Made by a program: the position numbers and the translations under genes
DNA from: Trileptium ribeirensis
Taxonomy: Eukaryota > Nematoda > Enoplea > Enoplida > Thoracostomopsidae
Direction: 5' to 3'
Length of the DNA: 64,000 bases
Assembly: GCA_030248225.1 (NCBI GenBank)
Contig: JASANE010009913.1
Location: 22,273-86,272 of the forward strand
The notes under the pieces: generated by a model
Database searches by the model: none
What the model saw: only the letters and a program-made list of their open reading frames with translations
Told to the model about the DNA's origin: nothing
Shown here: positions 46,717 to 56,930 of the stretch, one piece after another
Numbering within the stretch: the first letter of the stretch is position 1
Layout: each line of letters begins with the position of its first letter

Positions 46717-47012
46717 TCGTGGAACCGCAAGCCGTATTCTACCTGGATGCCGACAGTCGAAGCAGGCAGAGGGATGTGCCACACATTTTAGCCAGTGAGC
46801 CCCGACTACACAATATTGGAATCACTACAGCGCCCTCGATCGTTGATTCATATGATGAGTTATTTCCTAATAATCCAACTCGACCGCCGCCTTATGTCAG
46901 GACAACACCTCGCACTATCCCAATTAGCCCGCTATCTGGTCGCCAGCAAAATTTTAAAGTGTCTGCCAAATGTTTGCCTACGGGAATAAACGTTACCGTG
47001 ACATCGAAGCAC
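46717..47012 (+). CDS. PAN-ZP protein, linker and start of ZP domain
   Basis: The acceptor is GTTTAG before 46717 and the donor is GTAAGT. The exon is 2 nt + 98 codons, phase 1 in and phase 0 out. The first 80 residues form a low-complexity, proline- and arginine-containing linker (NNPTRPPPYVRTTPRTIPIS). The last 18, SAKCLPTGINVTVTSKH, are the first strand of the ZP-N subdomain: the conserved first Cys followed by x5-I-x-V. Both junctions keep frame with 40588-40730 and 49006-49134, which supports one gene with PAN then ZP. Additional in-phase PAN exons between 40730 and 46717 cannot be excluded. Confidence 0.8.
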
Positions 47013-49005
47013 GTAAGTTGGTTGATCATTGATATATGATAAAATCAAAACAAACATTTCCTGCATAATCTCCTGGTGGCTTGCTTACTATTAGATCAAC
47101 AAATGGTCTTATTTTTAATAACTAACATACGCATAGATTGGTATCAGTCACAGGTGTGGCATGAACTTTTTAAAGTGAGGTTCTAATGCAGCGAAGTTGA
47201 ACCAAGTGACCATATAGAGCCTGAAAAAAGAAGATGAACAATATATATTACCAAGATTGCGTTAGCGTAAACTATGACACTTCCCTGCGCTCACATATAA
47301 ACCCGCGTTTGATGATACAGGCGTTTTCAGCTTGACCCCCTGTTTCTGGGGGTCGAGATGCCCGACACCCCCTTCAGTTTCTGGGGGGAAAGCTCAGACC
47401 CCGTCCTTCAGTTTTTGGAGGGGGTACATCGGACCCTCCCCCCAATTTCTGGGGAGAGCCGGCTTATAAGCAGCTGCCTATATAAACCGATCCCCCCCAG
47501 AAATTGGGGGTCCGACCTACCCACTTCCCCCCAAAAAAAACAGAAACGGGAGAGGGCTAGGCACATCTCGACCCCCCAGAAATTGGGGAGGGGTCAGGCC
47601 GAAAACACCCGTATCATCAAACATGGGCTAACAAGTGAGTGCAGGGAAGTGTTATGCTCTTCCCTAATGCACTCTTGATATTGTTAATTATATGCCCATC
47701 TACCGCAACCATTTGCATATGTAATTTTAGTGTTTTCCACCTGCACCCCCATACAGCTGACACCAAGTGGGTGATAAATACCGAATGGCTTGTAGATCGA
47801 ATACTGAAAATATTAACTAAAAGCAAGGATGTGCCCTGCCGAATAACGTTCCAGTAATCCAAGTACTGCTGTAGTACTCGTAATTTTTAGGGGTGGGGTA
47901 TAATATATAAAAATATATCAATAGATAATTTTTTGTACATATGTCATAGTTCCGGTCATTCGAACCGTGGGCTACACTGCACTCTATTGGTCGATCTGTA
48001 ATTTGTAATACGGCAGATCTGTTTTTAGCTTCAACACCATCTGTGGTTTCATATATCTATGTAGTTATGATACGGGCTCATAGACTTGTCGGTAATTATA
48101 CACATTTTTACGATTTGCTATCGACTTTACAAAATACGTTTAACAGCATCTCGTTTTTCCTTTTGAGTAAAACGCCAGTTTTGTGATACTGTGCAGATAA
48201 AAAATAGCTATATATTTGTTTTAACGATCATTATATGATCGTGAAATGCAGGGTTTATCCGCTCAACGACTGTAGCGCAATGAAGTTTGCTCTAGCGCAC
48301 TTTGAATACATCACACTTCCGTCTTGACGCCGCGCCAGTGACAAGTCGGAAAAATGAAAAATAATGTTTTAGATTTTAGCCACCCTTATGATTCAGTTCT
48401 AGCAATGATTTTACTTGATAGTACCAAGAATGCATAAGGAAATTTCTGTTTTAATAGCTTCTATGATCGCTCGCTGTACGAAACTCATATGACTAATCAT
48501 TGTTTGAAATTAGCGGCAAATTATTCCGCCATCAGTGAAAAGCACTTCAATAGTTTATATTTGGTTCAAAGCAACTATATATTACTCATGTATACTCATG
48601 ACGTACACGTATAACGCTGAATACTCATGTAGTTAAATTTCTCAGAAATCACCATCATATGCTTCTGAAAGCTCCTACAAAACCGTGTGAATACTACCAT
48701 CAAAATCTTATGAAAGTTCGTGAATGAATTTATCCAAAAAGCTTTACACCACATTATCTGATATGCGTTTCATGAACTTCAATCAACAAAGACACTCCAA
48801 TTATAATTCATAATGCTGGTATTGGGTTAAAACAGAACCGACAAATCATAATTTCGCGCTATCGCTAGCCCATGCTATGGCCGATTGCGCGTAGTTACTA
48901 GTGTACAATCGTAGTATTTATTTGTAAAAAACTTCACCAGTATTCTAGGTATTCAGCAGTTTTATTGGTGAAATGTATACGTATATTGTTTCCGTTAAAC
49001 TTTAG
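47013..49005 (+). other. PAN-ZP intron with a MITE-like insertion
   Basis: 2.0-kb intron. It contains the inverted-repeat element at 47252-47677; the rest (47013-47251 and 47678-49005) shows nothing I can name. Confidence 0.6.
47252..47677. mobile_element. MITE-like element, long copy
   Basis: The left end CAAGATTGCG...ACACTTCCCTGCGCTCACAT and the right end GCAGGGAAGTGTTATGCTCT with TCCCTAATGCACTCTTG are inverted repeats that extend inwards through GTTTGATGATAC and GTTTTC(A/G)GC(C/T)TGACC. The centre is an irregular G- and C-run array, CCCCCAGAAATTGGGGG-type units on both strands. Flanks ATATTAC / ATATTGT suggest a decayed 7-bp target duplication, matching the perfect one of the copy at 59325-59468. 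Confidence 0.75.
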
Positions 49006-49134
49006 CAGTACAACGGAGCGATGTACGCCGCAGAACGGTACTCAAATTGCAGAACTACTGTTCAAAACCAGTTTCAGTTTGGGATATTTTTGCCAGCGCC
49101 GCATATTTCCAACGAATGCAATACATTCGTTCAG
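49006..49134 (+). CDS. PAN-ZP protein, ZP-N middle exon
   Basis: 43 codons, phase 0 at both ends, donor GTATGT. The translation has YNGAMYAAERYSNCR (ZP motif F/Y-x-G-x-I/M-Y-A...C) and FQFGIFLPAPHISNECNTFV (hydrophobic strand then C-x-T), i.e. the second and third cysteines of ZP-N. The acceptor is a tandem TTTAGCAG, so splicing could start at 49006 or 49009, adding or dropping one Gln. The next exon should carry the y-x-N-x-V-V-V-Q strand and the fourth cysteine, start in phase 0 and end in phase 2; I did not find it before 54715. Confidence 0.85.
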
Positions 49135-52100
49135 GTATGTTTGATCTTAAAGGAAAGTCAGCTTTCTATATGTTGATAAATTTTAATTAGCTTTGCTGAT
49201 ACAGGTAAGTTTTATCTAATTTAACTTGCACTAAATTTGAACTGAATTTATATATTTTGTACACTAGGGATAAATGTATCATATAAAAATTTAAGTGAAA
49301 TTAGCAGACAAAATGTCAACTTTTACAAAAATATCACTATTCTTAAACCTTATGAAACTACTTAATGCTGCATAAGATAAGAACCAAAATTTTTCAAAAA
49401 GTTCCGATTGGCAGTATTACACAAGCAATTGTTTATAAGGACCGCATGAAACTGTAATTGATTTGCATGTGTTTCAAATAGGTCGAATATGGGTTAATTC
49501 TTGGGCTGCTGATAAAATAAGTATGATGAATGCACCAATATCAGATCCTAATACTTTTGATCACATGCTTATCTGTTTTGCAAAAATTTTGGTTCATTTT
49601 TTCATGATAAGTCTGCGCTACATTTATTCCTTATGTCGTAACGCACCGGCGTTTAGGTTATTGATTCTATCACCAACCCTTCAATATAATATTCATTATA
49701 CGTCAATTATACTTCAATACAATACTCATTTATAAGTGATACTGGCTTTAAACCAACAGTTTCCACACGCTAACTAATGGCACATGAACTTTGAAAATTT
49801 CGAAAACGTTTATTTCCCGTTTTATTGTAATTTTTACAAAATTTTTTTCATAATTTTTACAAAACAGAAGCAACCTAGAGGCATCCAAAAGCCGTGTTCA
49901 ACGATTCGTATATAAATATAAGCACAGTGTCGTCAGTAATGTCGATTCCATTGCAATGTTTTCCGTTAACCCTTTCCTACCTAACTCTTCACAATGATAT
50001 TGGTGCTTTTTGCAATGCAGTGTGCCAGCTAAGTATTCGTTGTACGCATGTTTGCGCGCATATTGTTAAAACTAACTTAGCGAACCGAGCAATAGCTCTC
50101 AGATAGTTCAGTTGTTTGCGTACGCCGAGCCCACCAATGCAATCGGGGTTTAATCCGCGGCGCCGAATTGAGATCATCTAACATTGTTAAATACACAGAC
50201 CAGCTACTGCGGTAAAGGGTTGATGAATCTTGTTGTCCAGTGTTGTTATTCGTTCGCTGTTCAAGTATCTTTAGTGATACTAGGAAATCCTCATGAATAC
50301 CTGAGCATTGCGATATCCGCCATCAACGCAATCGCATCACCGCTTAAAATCGTTCGATCTGATGAGATTCATAAACACCTGCCCGAATTTGTTAAAAGGT
50401 TGAGCGCTAGATAAACTAATTTTTAGTGCTAAAGATCTAAGATATTGACAAAAGCAGGGTTTATAATACCACTTTACTACGAACATAACTAGTCCAGGTA
50501 TGTGTGCGCAAATATGCTTAATGACACTACACAGTCGCCATGAATACTTGAGCAGTGCTATGGCCGCCATCCACGCTATCGAACGACCTCTTATACTCGC
50601 GCAAGCCGATGATATTCCTAACACATGCACAAATTTCTTAAATCTTTGAGCACTACATAAACTATTTTTTGCGCCAAAAGTCTATGCTGTTGAAAAAGCC
50701 TAAGCCCTTTACTATAAACATAGCTAGTCCAGGTGTGTATTTTCAAGCATACTACTGAAAGTTTTGCTTACCTAAATATTTAAATCTCTCAATTATATGT
50801 GTTATCATTAATTTAGAACTTTCAACTTTTTGGCGTGATTGTTATCTCGTACGATAGTATATTCCCGTTCGATATTACAACGAATCAGGATTTGTTCTAT
50901 CAAATCATTTGCAATATGACATCTGCCAGCGGTCACAACCAAATTCGCATATCCAATGGTCTAATTGTTGGGTTAATTTAAATATTTCTTTTGTTAATTC
51001 GTAGCAAAATGGTTAAATAACACGCCGAACGCGTAACGTAATCGCTGTTCTTGAAATCCACCGACCTAATTAGCTTCATGTTCTAAAACAAAATATTCGT
51101 TCGTAGACGTAGTAAATCATGTGTGTTCTCGAACCGCTGCTATCTCTTACCCCGAAATAGTTCGAGAACATTAATATTCATCACTAAAGCAAATACAAAA
51201 CTTTGATTTTAATACCAACGATTTATATTAACAATTTTTGACATTAAATGTAAATATTTTTTCTAGACCAACGTATACTGTGCTCGCGAGCACTACTACG
51301 TGCGTTAGTTACCAGGATGTACTTACTTATCATATTCCTTTTTGGTTAAGGACAGTGTAACCCACTCATCATACTCTGACCAAGCGATTTAATTGGAATT
51401 AACACAGAATTTTAATTTGAGACTTGTCATTCCTGAACAGTGGTGTGTTGCATTATTCTAATTAAACTGGATTAAAAATCACACTTGCATAGCTCATTCA
51501 TGTTCGCGAACAACAATCGATACGCGCTGCGCAACCTAGTCTGCATGTTCGTTCGCTAACAAAATTTGAGGTCGGGTGCCATATTGTTCCCGAACGACAA
51601 GACTCAAATTAAAACTCTGTAAAAGTATGTTCAACAACAACATAACAATTTCATTAAAATGTTCGATAACATTATTCATACCCTTTGAAACTCGTGACAC
51701 AAATGTTTTTAAACCGTTTGAATGTGGATATGAAATCGCCAAAAATGTTCGATTACCGATTTTTAGGAAGGACAAAAGAAGTTGTCGTTGGTCACATACA
51801 AAGTTTAGTCTCGCATAACAAGGCGGTGCACACGAGGAATTAACACCAAATTTGTACCGTGTTCATGAATACGTAGGTTTCGAATACATAGGCGAAATAT
51901 CTGATTTCATGAATGAAGTCGATAACATCTATTTTATTGTAAAATCCCTGTCAGATTAGAGAAAAATTTCATATGGCTCCATTTTTTGGCACATCATTCA
52001 AATGCAACGTCCGAATATCAATTTCGAATATGATGTATATCGTATATACATCAACCTTTGAGATTCAAATAGCGTACGCCGAGTTTTATCACGCGGCTTC

Positions 52101-52521
52101 CGAAAACACAATATCCAGTAATTCATACCGAAAATAAGAGATTTGAACTTTTTAATATAGTGAACAAAAGTTCAAAAAAGTTCTTATAATACCACATATT
52201 TATGCCAAAATCTGTGGCCTTAACAAAACATTAAGTGTTCGTTTAAACAGAGGTTTTGTGTCAAACTTTGAAGTGATGTTGCCATATGAACATTTTAGTG
52301 GATTAGTATCAAATTTGGAATATAGATTGTATGCATCCTTTGCTTACGCCGCTGTGAAACGCATCCTCCGCTGTGAAGCTTAGTTTCGTTTGGATTTATG
52401 AACAACAGAATTAGATTTGTTTTCATATACGATGCGGCGTTTGTGGATACTTATACCTGGGGCTAGCTGTAAAATTATGCAAACACTAGAGGGTTAGATT
52501 AAAATTTGGTATTTTGTGTAC
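49135..52521 (+). other. PAN-ZP intron(s); expected ZP exon not found
   Basis: AT-rich. I scanned the plus strand for a V-V-Q-type ZP strand flanked by splice sites. The only near hit, NLVVQ at about 50228-50242, is not followed by ZP-like sequence. A tandem duplication (50270-50745) and TTCGCGAA-type palindromes (51120-51600) are present. Confidence 0.5.
50270..50745 (+). repeat. 246-bp tandem duplication, diverged
   Basis: Copy 1 starts GATACTAGGAAATCCTCATG (50276) and copy 2 GACACTACACAGTCGCCATG (50522). Both continue with GAATACYTGAGCA, GCTATC/GCAATC, a block ending TTTGAGC-ACTA / GTTGAGC-GCTA, ATAAACTA, and AACATARCTAGTCCAGGT. The two copies are clearly diverged, so the duplication is old. 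No coding function recognised. Confidence 0.7.
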
Positions 52522-52862
52522 AGGCACTTAGCCAGGGGGGCGCCATACGGCGGCGATCCCAGAGTTTTTGTTCGCACCCCTTGAGAAATCAGTCAAAAAC
52601 ATTAATGCCATATTCTTAAACAGCGAAGTGGCGTTTCATTTCTAGCCAATAACTATTACTTCAAAAATTGAATAGAATGTGTTTTCGCGGCCTATCGGTA
52701 ATTTTAGTACAGAATTTTCTCAGGTATTTGGCTGTTGCAAACGTTGTGCAAATTTTACATAATTGAACATTTAATCAATGCAAAAAATTTTTGCACCCCT
52801 TGAAATTGGGGTGCACCAATAATATGGCTTGCTCCACCTAAAATAGAAGCCAGGCTACGTGC
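52522..52862. mobile_element. Possible non-autonomous DNA element
   Basis: Ends GCACTTAGCCAGGGGGGCG (52526) and GAAGCCAGGCTACGTGC (ending 52862) form a short imperfect inverted repeat (GCACKTAGCC). GTTCGCACCCCTTGA near 52571 and TTTTTGCACCCCTTGA near 52790 are direct repeats inside. The style is common for invertebrate MITEs but I see no target duplication. Confidence 0.3.
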
Positions 52863-52904
52863 TCGGTTGTGTATACTATTATATGCACACCTACAATCGA
52901 ATAG

Positions 52905-53165
52905 TGTGGTCCGTGGAGCAGTGGTCACAGCGCATGTCTCCAGTCATAACCTCACGTGCTCGATCCTTCGTGTGCGCATAACCTTCATGGGTAAAAGACT
53001 AAGGCCACATAACACCAGTGTACGCCACCTGTAAATGGGTACGAGCTTGCTTATAAGGTAAACAGATTTCTGCATCAGAACTGGCATCCCTACGCGGCTT
53101 AAGATTTGGCAACTCTGGCTGCGATTGCCACGAAGCGGAAGATCAGTACCCGCACGCTAGGTATA
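52905..53165 (+). ncRNA. tRNA-derived SINE candidate
   Basis: TCCGTGGAGCAGTGGTCACAGCGC resembles an RNA polymerase III box A region (TGGCNNAGTGG), and GTGCTCGATCCTTCG about 40 bp later resembles box B (GGTTCGANTCC). A further 170 bp of GC-richer non-tRNA sequence follows to about 53165. No cloverleaf with a paired acceptor stem is evident, so a SINE is more likely than a tRNA gene. A second genomic copy would be needed to confirm. Confidence 0.35.
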
Positions 53166-53279
53166 ACTTGGGAACCTTTAAAACATTTTTAACAGACGAA
53201 TACAACAATATTATGAAAAATAATCTAGCCTTAGGTGCATGCGTAACAGTTATCTTTGCCATACTATACAAATGTTTCA

Positions 53280-53780
53280 TCGTGGGCCAGGTGAACCGTG
53301 GGTTAAACTATAATCATACATTCTTAATTTATCTTCTTCGTTTCGTCGTTCTTGTTCACCAGACCAAAATTGCTTCATATTTCACTGTAAGAGCAGGCAA
53401 AACGGAAAGCTTGATTTTACTAAATTTTTGCTATAGGATACAAATATTTCGGAGTCGACCAGGTGAACAGCATATCAAACTATCCTGATAAACTCTTTTT
53501 ATCTCTGTTGTTTTGTCGTTTATATTCACCAGACCAAAATTACTCAATATTTCACTGTAAGAGTAGGCAAAACGGAAAGCTTTATTTTACTAAATTTTTG
53601 CTATACGATACAAATATTTCAGCATCGACCAGGTGAACAGCATATCAAACTATCCTGATACACTCTTTTTATCTCTGTCGTTTTGTCGTTCATGTTCACC
53701 AGACCAAAATTACTCCGAGTTTCACTGTAAGGGCAAGCAAAACGGAAAGCGTGGATTTGACTAAATTTTGTACAATATAT
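53280..53780 (+). repeat. 170-bp tandem array, three copies
   Basis: AGGTGAAC recurs at 53289, 53461 and 53631. Each unit includes CACCAGACCAAAATT, TTTCACTGTAAG, CAAAACGGAAAGC and TACTAAATTTTTGCTAT. Copies 2 and 3 are close; copy 1 is more diverged. The 106-codon frame across it is not considered real. Confidence 0.85.
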
Positions 53781-54714
53781 ACATGCTCAGAAAAGTAAGC
53801 AAGCATTAATATCCCGCTCACAAATCACAGCAGGAATAATAAATTGTCACTAATTTTGGCATGAAGTACGCGTAAGATTATTTTTTACTTTTATAAATCC
53901 GCAACTGGATCGATATTAGATAACCCAGCCATCAATATCAGTTTTAGGGAGCGTAGGGAAGATTTAAGATTATCTAAGATAAATAGCAGTCTGATAATTT
54001 TAATTATTCTACTTACAAGTTATGATAGTTGTAAAGAATACAGCCATTATTTTAGTGGCATTATTTCTACTTAGGAACCGTTGGTAAAATGTTTCCGTAT
54101 TTGAGACATAAAATATGTATATATATGACCGCAGTTTTTTGTAAGTAGGGGCTAAAACGACACATACAAGGCTGCTGAATATGGTTGAAGGCCATTGTAG
54201 TAACATGGCATGTATCCTATACGATAAACATTATTAGCCCGCAACTGGAAAAAATATCTAAAATTCTAATGCTCCTTGAAAGTTTAAATTTCAAAGTTTC
54301 TGTCTCTTTGGTCATCAGAGAAGGAAATAAAGGCAACTGTGGTTTTACTAAACGCTGGAAATGACGGCAATGTTACATTAAATCTATTGCTGGTGTGTTA
54401 TTGTCTATCTGTGCTCTTGACGGTAGATTAAGAAACTGGATTTGGTAGTAGAAATACTAACTGGGTGCAGAATGGCCTCACGCCTTCCGTTTACTATCAT
54501 AACGCCAGTTACTAGTAAATGTGATGTCCCATTTGTTAATCCTTTAAAACGTATGCAATGCAAATAAATTTAGCGATTAATAACAATTAGTCATTTGTTT
54601 TGACATTTTGTGTCCAAGCAGTTTGGTAGCCCTTGTCTGTGGGGTGACGTAACGCTTTACATGCAACTATTTACAGAATTAATACATTGCTAAAGGGGCA
54701 TAAAAATAATACAG
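53781..54714 (+). other. PAN-ZP intron, nothing recognised
   Basis: AT-rich intron sequence before the ZP-C exon. No motif, repeat or RNA gene identified. Confidence 0.5.
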
Positions 54715-54860
54715 GGGTCCAGTGCCAGACATCATCGAAGGAACAACATTTCAAGTGAATTCGAAAGCCCGACTGGATCTGCTTGGAATTGGTGGACATC
54801 CTGTGACAAGCGCTAACCTCGGTGATAAACTAATTTTAAGAATAACTAGCAATATCCAAG
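54715..54860 (+). CDS. PAN-ZP protein, ZP-C start exon
   Basis: The acceptor is ATAATACAG before 54715 and the donor is GTAAGT. The exon is 1 nt + 48 codons + 1 nt. The translation reads GPVPDIIEGTTFQVNSKARL, then GIGGHPVTSANLGDKLILRI. This matches the first strands of ZP-C subdomains, where a short polar strand is followed by x-G-x-P-V-x-x-x-x-L-G-D-x-L-x-L-x-I. It needs a phase-2 exon before it, which the 49006-49134 exon (phase 0 out) does not supply, so at least one exon is missing between them. Exit phase 1 fits the exon at 56481. Confidence 0.82.
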
Positions 54861-56112
54861 GTAAGTAAGTTGGTAAACAAGTATTAGCAAGTAAATTTGT
54901 TGTCATTCATACAAAACAATGAGCGGTATACATCATAAGAGCAGCATGAATTGTCTGCAAACTATCCGTGTTTTCCGGATCATTCAGTAATTGTGCCGAA
55001 CTCTGATTAAACTTCACTTATATGAATGTCTGATTATTGAGTATTAATGTTTAAATGATCAAAAAATGTTGAATTAAAAGTTACTAAAATTTCAGGTTTA
55101 GGAATAAAATATACTCCCGCCGTCTGCGCGATCACGAAAATTATAGATACCAAATGTCTACTGAGCAAGTGTTTGAAATAATGTATCTTTGTATTTAAGA
55201 GAAACTCCAATTTTACGTAGTGCTCCTAAAAAGTGTTATTCAGCAAAGTTGTTGATCTAAAAGCAAAGCGCCTGTGTCGCACAAGGTATGGGCTGGAAAC
55301 ACTGGTGCTTGTATGGCCACATTTAGCAAAGAACGCTTAAAACTGATTATTGCCATTTTGACAAGGAAGATGATTCGGCGCTGCTCGCGCTCGACTAAGA
55401 GACACATCGTCATCAATTTTGCTATCGAACAAAAAATTCTTTCGAAATCTATTGGCCCGAAGATGAGTTATGGATGACAACGACACATTAAAAAATTTTC
55501 TTTTTACCGCCATCAGTGGAAATTCCTCTTGCTTCGTGTGCTTCGTTTCAATTACTAAATTATATCTGTTTGCAGTAGCGTATTTGTCTGTGATTTAAAA
55601 ATTTTAAACCAAACTGTCTGATTTACCAACTTTTTGTTAAATTTTGCATCCTGAAAATCCGAGGAAAGTTATATAGATACGATCTGGATTAATATTCAAC
55701 AATCCACATCCTTTGACTAAACATTTTTGGTAGCAAAATACTACAAATTAGGACATATATTTTATTTCAGTACTACGTTTGACGTGGTTTTAAAAACAGA
55801 CCAATGCCAGTGTCACTAATTTTCTTTCTGTAGAGAAAATAGTTACGATCACTCAATCACTGAAAATACAGAATAAATTATACATTTATCCAGCGTTGTC
55901 ATGTAGCTATTTTCTACGGCGTAGCAGTTCGGTGCGTTTGTATAACTCTAGTTAATGTGACTTCATGTTGATAAAGCGAAAATATATTGTAAGCTCGCAC
56001 ATACTACTGATTTAAAACCATGCAGTCGCCGATAATTCCTTTTTTACTGTATGCAGTACGCCTACTTTGACATGTCTATAAGTTGATATAATATTAATAA
56101 TCGTATAAGTAA
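54861..56112 (+). other. PAN-ZP intron, nothing recognised
   Basis: AT-rich. A 67-codon frame at 55274-55477 has no motif I recognise and no flanking splice sites in the needed phase. Confidence 0.45.
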
Positions 56113-56251
56113 TAGTTGTAGCATTGGCAGCAGTGCGTTCAAAGATTTGTACGCACGGTTTGTGACGAGTTCAAACGAGTGCGATAGCATGAGTTTGAAC
56201 GAGTTACCGAGTGTACAAATCTTTGAACGCACTGATACCTATGCTACAACT
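56113..56251. mobile_element. 139-bp hairpin element
   Basis: AGTTGTAGCATTGGCAGCAG with TGCGTTCAAAGATTTGTAC at the left is nearly the reverse complement of GTACAAATCTTTGAACGCAC with TGATACCTATGCTACAACT at the right: about 39 bp of stem with few mismatches, including 20 consecutive matching bases. The loop contains a second, smaller pair (GAGTTCAAACGAG / GAGTTTGAACGAG). A third partial arm (CCGTGCATTCAGACATTTGTG) follows at 56270. No target duplication was seen. It is a MITE or a structured transcript segment in the intron. Confidence 0.6.
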
Positions 56252-56480
56252 GACTTGTTATATAGCTAACCGTGCATTCAGACATTTGTGTGCACGGCTT
56301 TGACTATATAGACTATATTACAATTTCTATTATGGTACATTATAAGAATTTGTAGCAAAAATGATATCAAATGCAACAAATCAGTAGTGCGATTTCAGTT
56401 TTGGCACGCCAAATCTTTTAGCCAAATCTACATTCAACAGTTAACTTTAATTGATTACAATGATGTATACTGTATTTTAG

Positions 56481-56568
56481 CTTCAAATATGTTTTTATCG
56501 TCGTGCAATGTTTCGCGAGTTGGCGGAGCAGGTCCAATACCCTCACCGCTTTCACTCATTGAAAATGG
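56481..56568 (+). CDS. PAN-ZP protein, ZP-C cysteine exon
   Basis: The acceptor is GTATTTTAG before 56481 and the donor is GTAAGT at 56569. The exon is 2 nt + 28 codons + 2 nt. The translation SNMFLSSCNVSRVGGAGPIP then SPLSLIENG matches the ZP-C stretch in which x-F-x-x-x-C-x-V-x-x ends with L-I-x-x-x-G before the next conserved Cys. Phase 1 entry agrees with 54715-54860. Exit phase 2 leaves a glycine codon (GG+1) that should be followed by Cys in the next exon. Confidence 0.78.
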
Positions 56569-56755
56569 GTAAGTTGATAAACTGCTGTCGTCATTTTAGT
56601 TGTACATTGTGAAACTGAACTCTATATTCTATATAGTTAGCTCAGTTTGCTCAATGCATTAAATCAGGACATATCAGCGAAAAGCGACGTGTTACAACGT
56701 TGGTGCATCGATCACCGATGTGGTTATACTGATCTTTCTAACTAGTACTTTATAG

Positions 56756-56930
56756 TCCACAGATTGCAGCTGAAAATTGGGAATTATCTACCTACCGATT
56801 ACCACGCTATCCCCATCAAGGCTCGAAACGGGTCAAGGAAATCACGGGTGAACTGGACTGGACTTTTCTAGGGACACGAGTCAAGCTGATGATTCCTTCT
56901 ACCGCTTACATAAATCAAGTGTTTAGATAA
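56756..56930 (+). CDS. Possible next or last exon of PAN-ZP gene
   Basis: From an acceptor-like TTTATAG ending at 56755 there is a frame of 1 nt + 57 codons to TAA at 56928, phase-compatible with the exon ending at 56568. It reads PQIAAENWELSTYRLPRYPH ... GELDWTFLGTRVKLMIPSTA. It lacks the cysteines expected for the rest of ZP-C, so it may be unrelated or a chance frame. No family recognised. Confidence 0.2.

Noticed and set aside
50228..50242. NLVVQ as the missing ZP strand
   Set aside because: The following residues (CCYSFAVQV) and the splice phases do not fit a ZP domain or the phase-2 exit that is required.
53168..53488. 106-codon plus-strand ORF
   Set aside because: It runs through the 170-bp tandem repeat and is not kept in frame from unit to unit.
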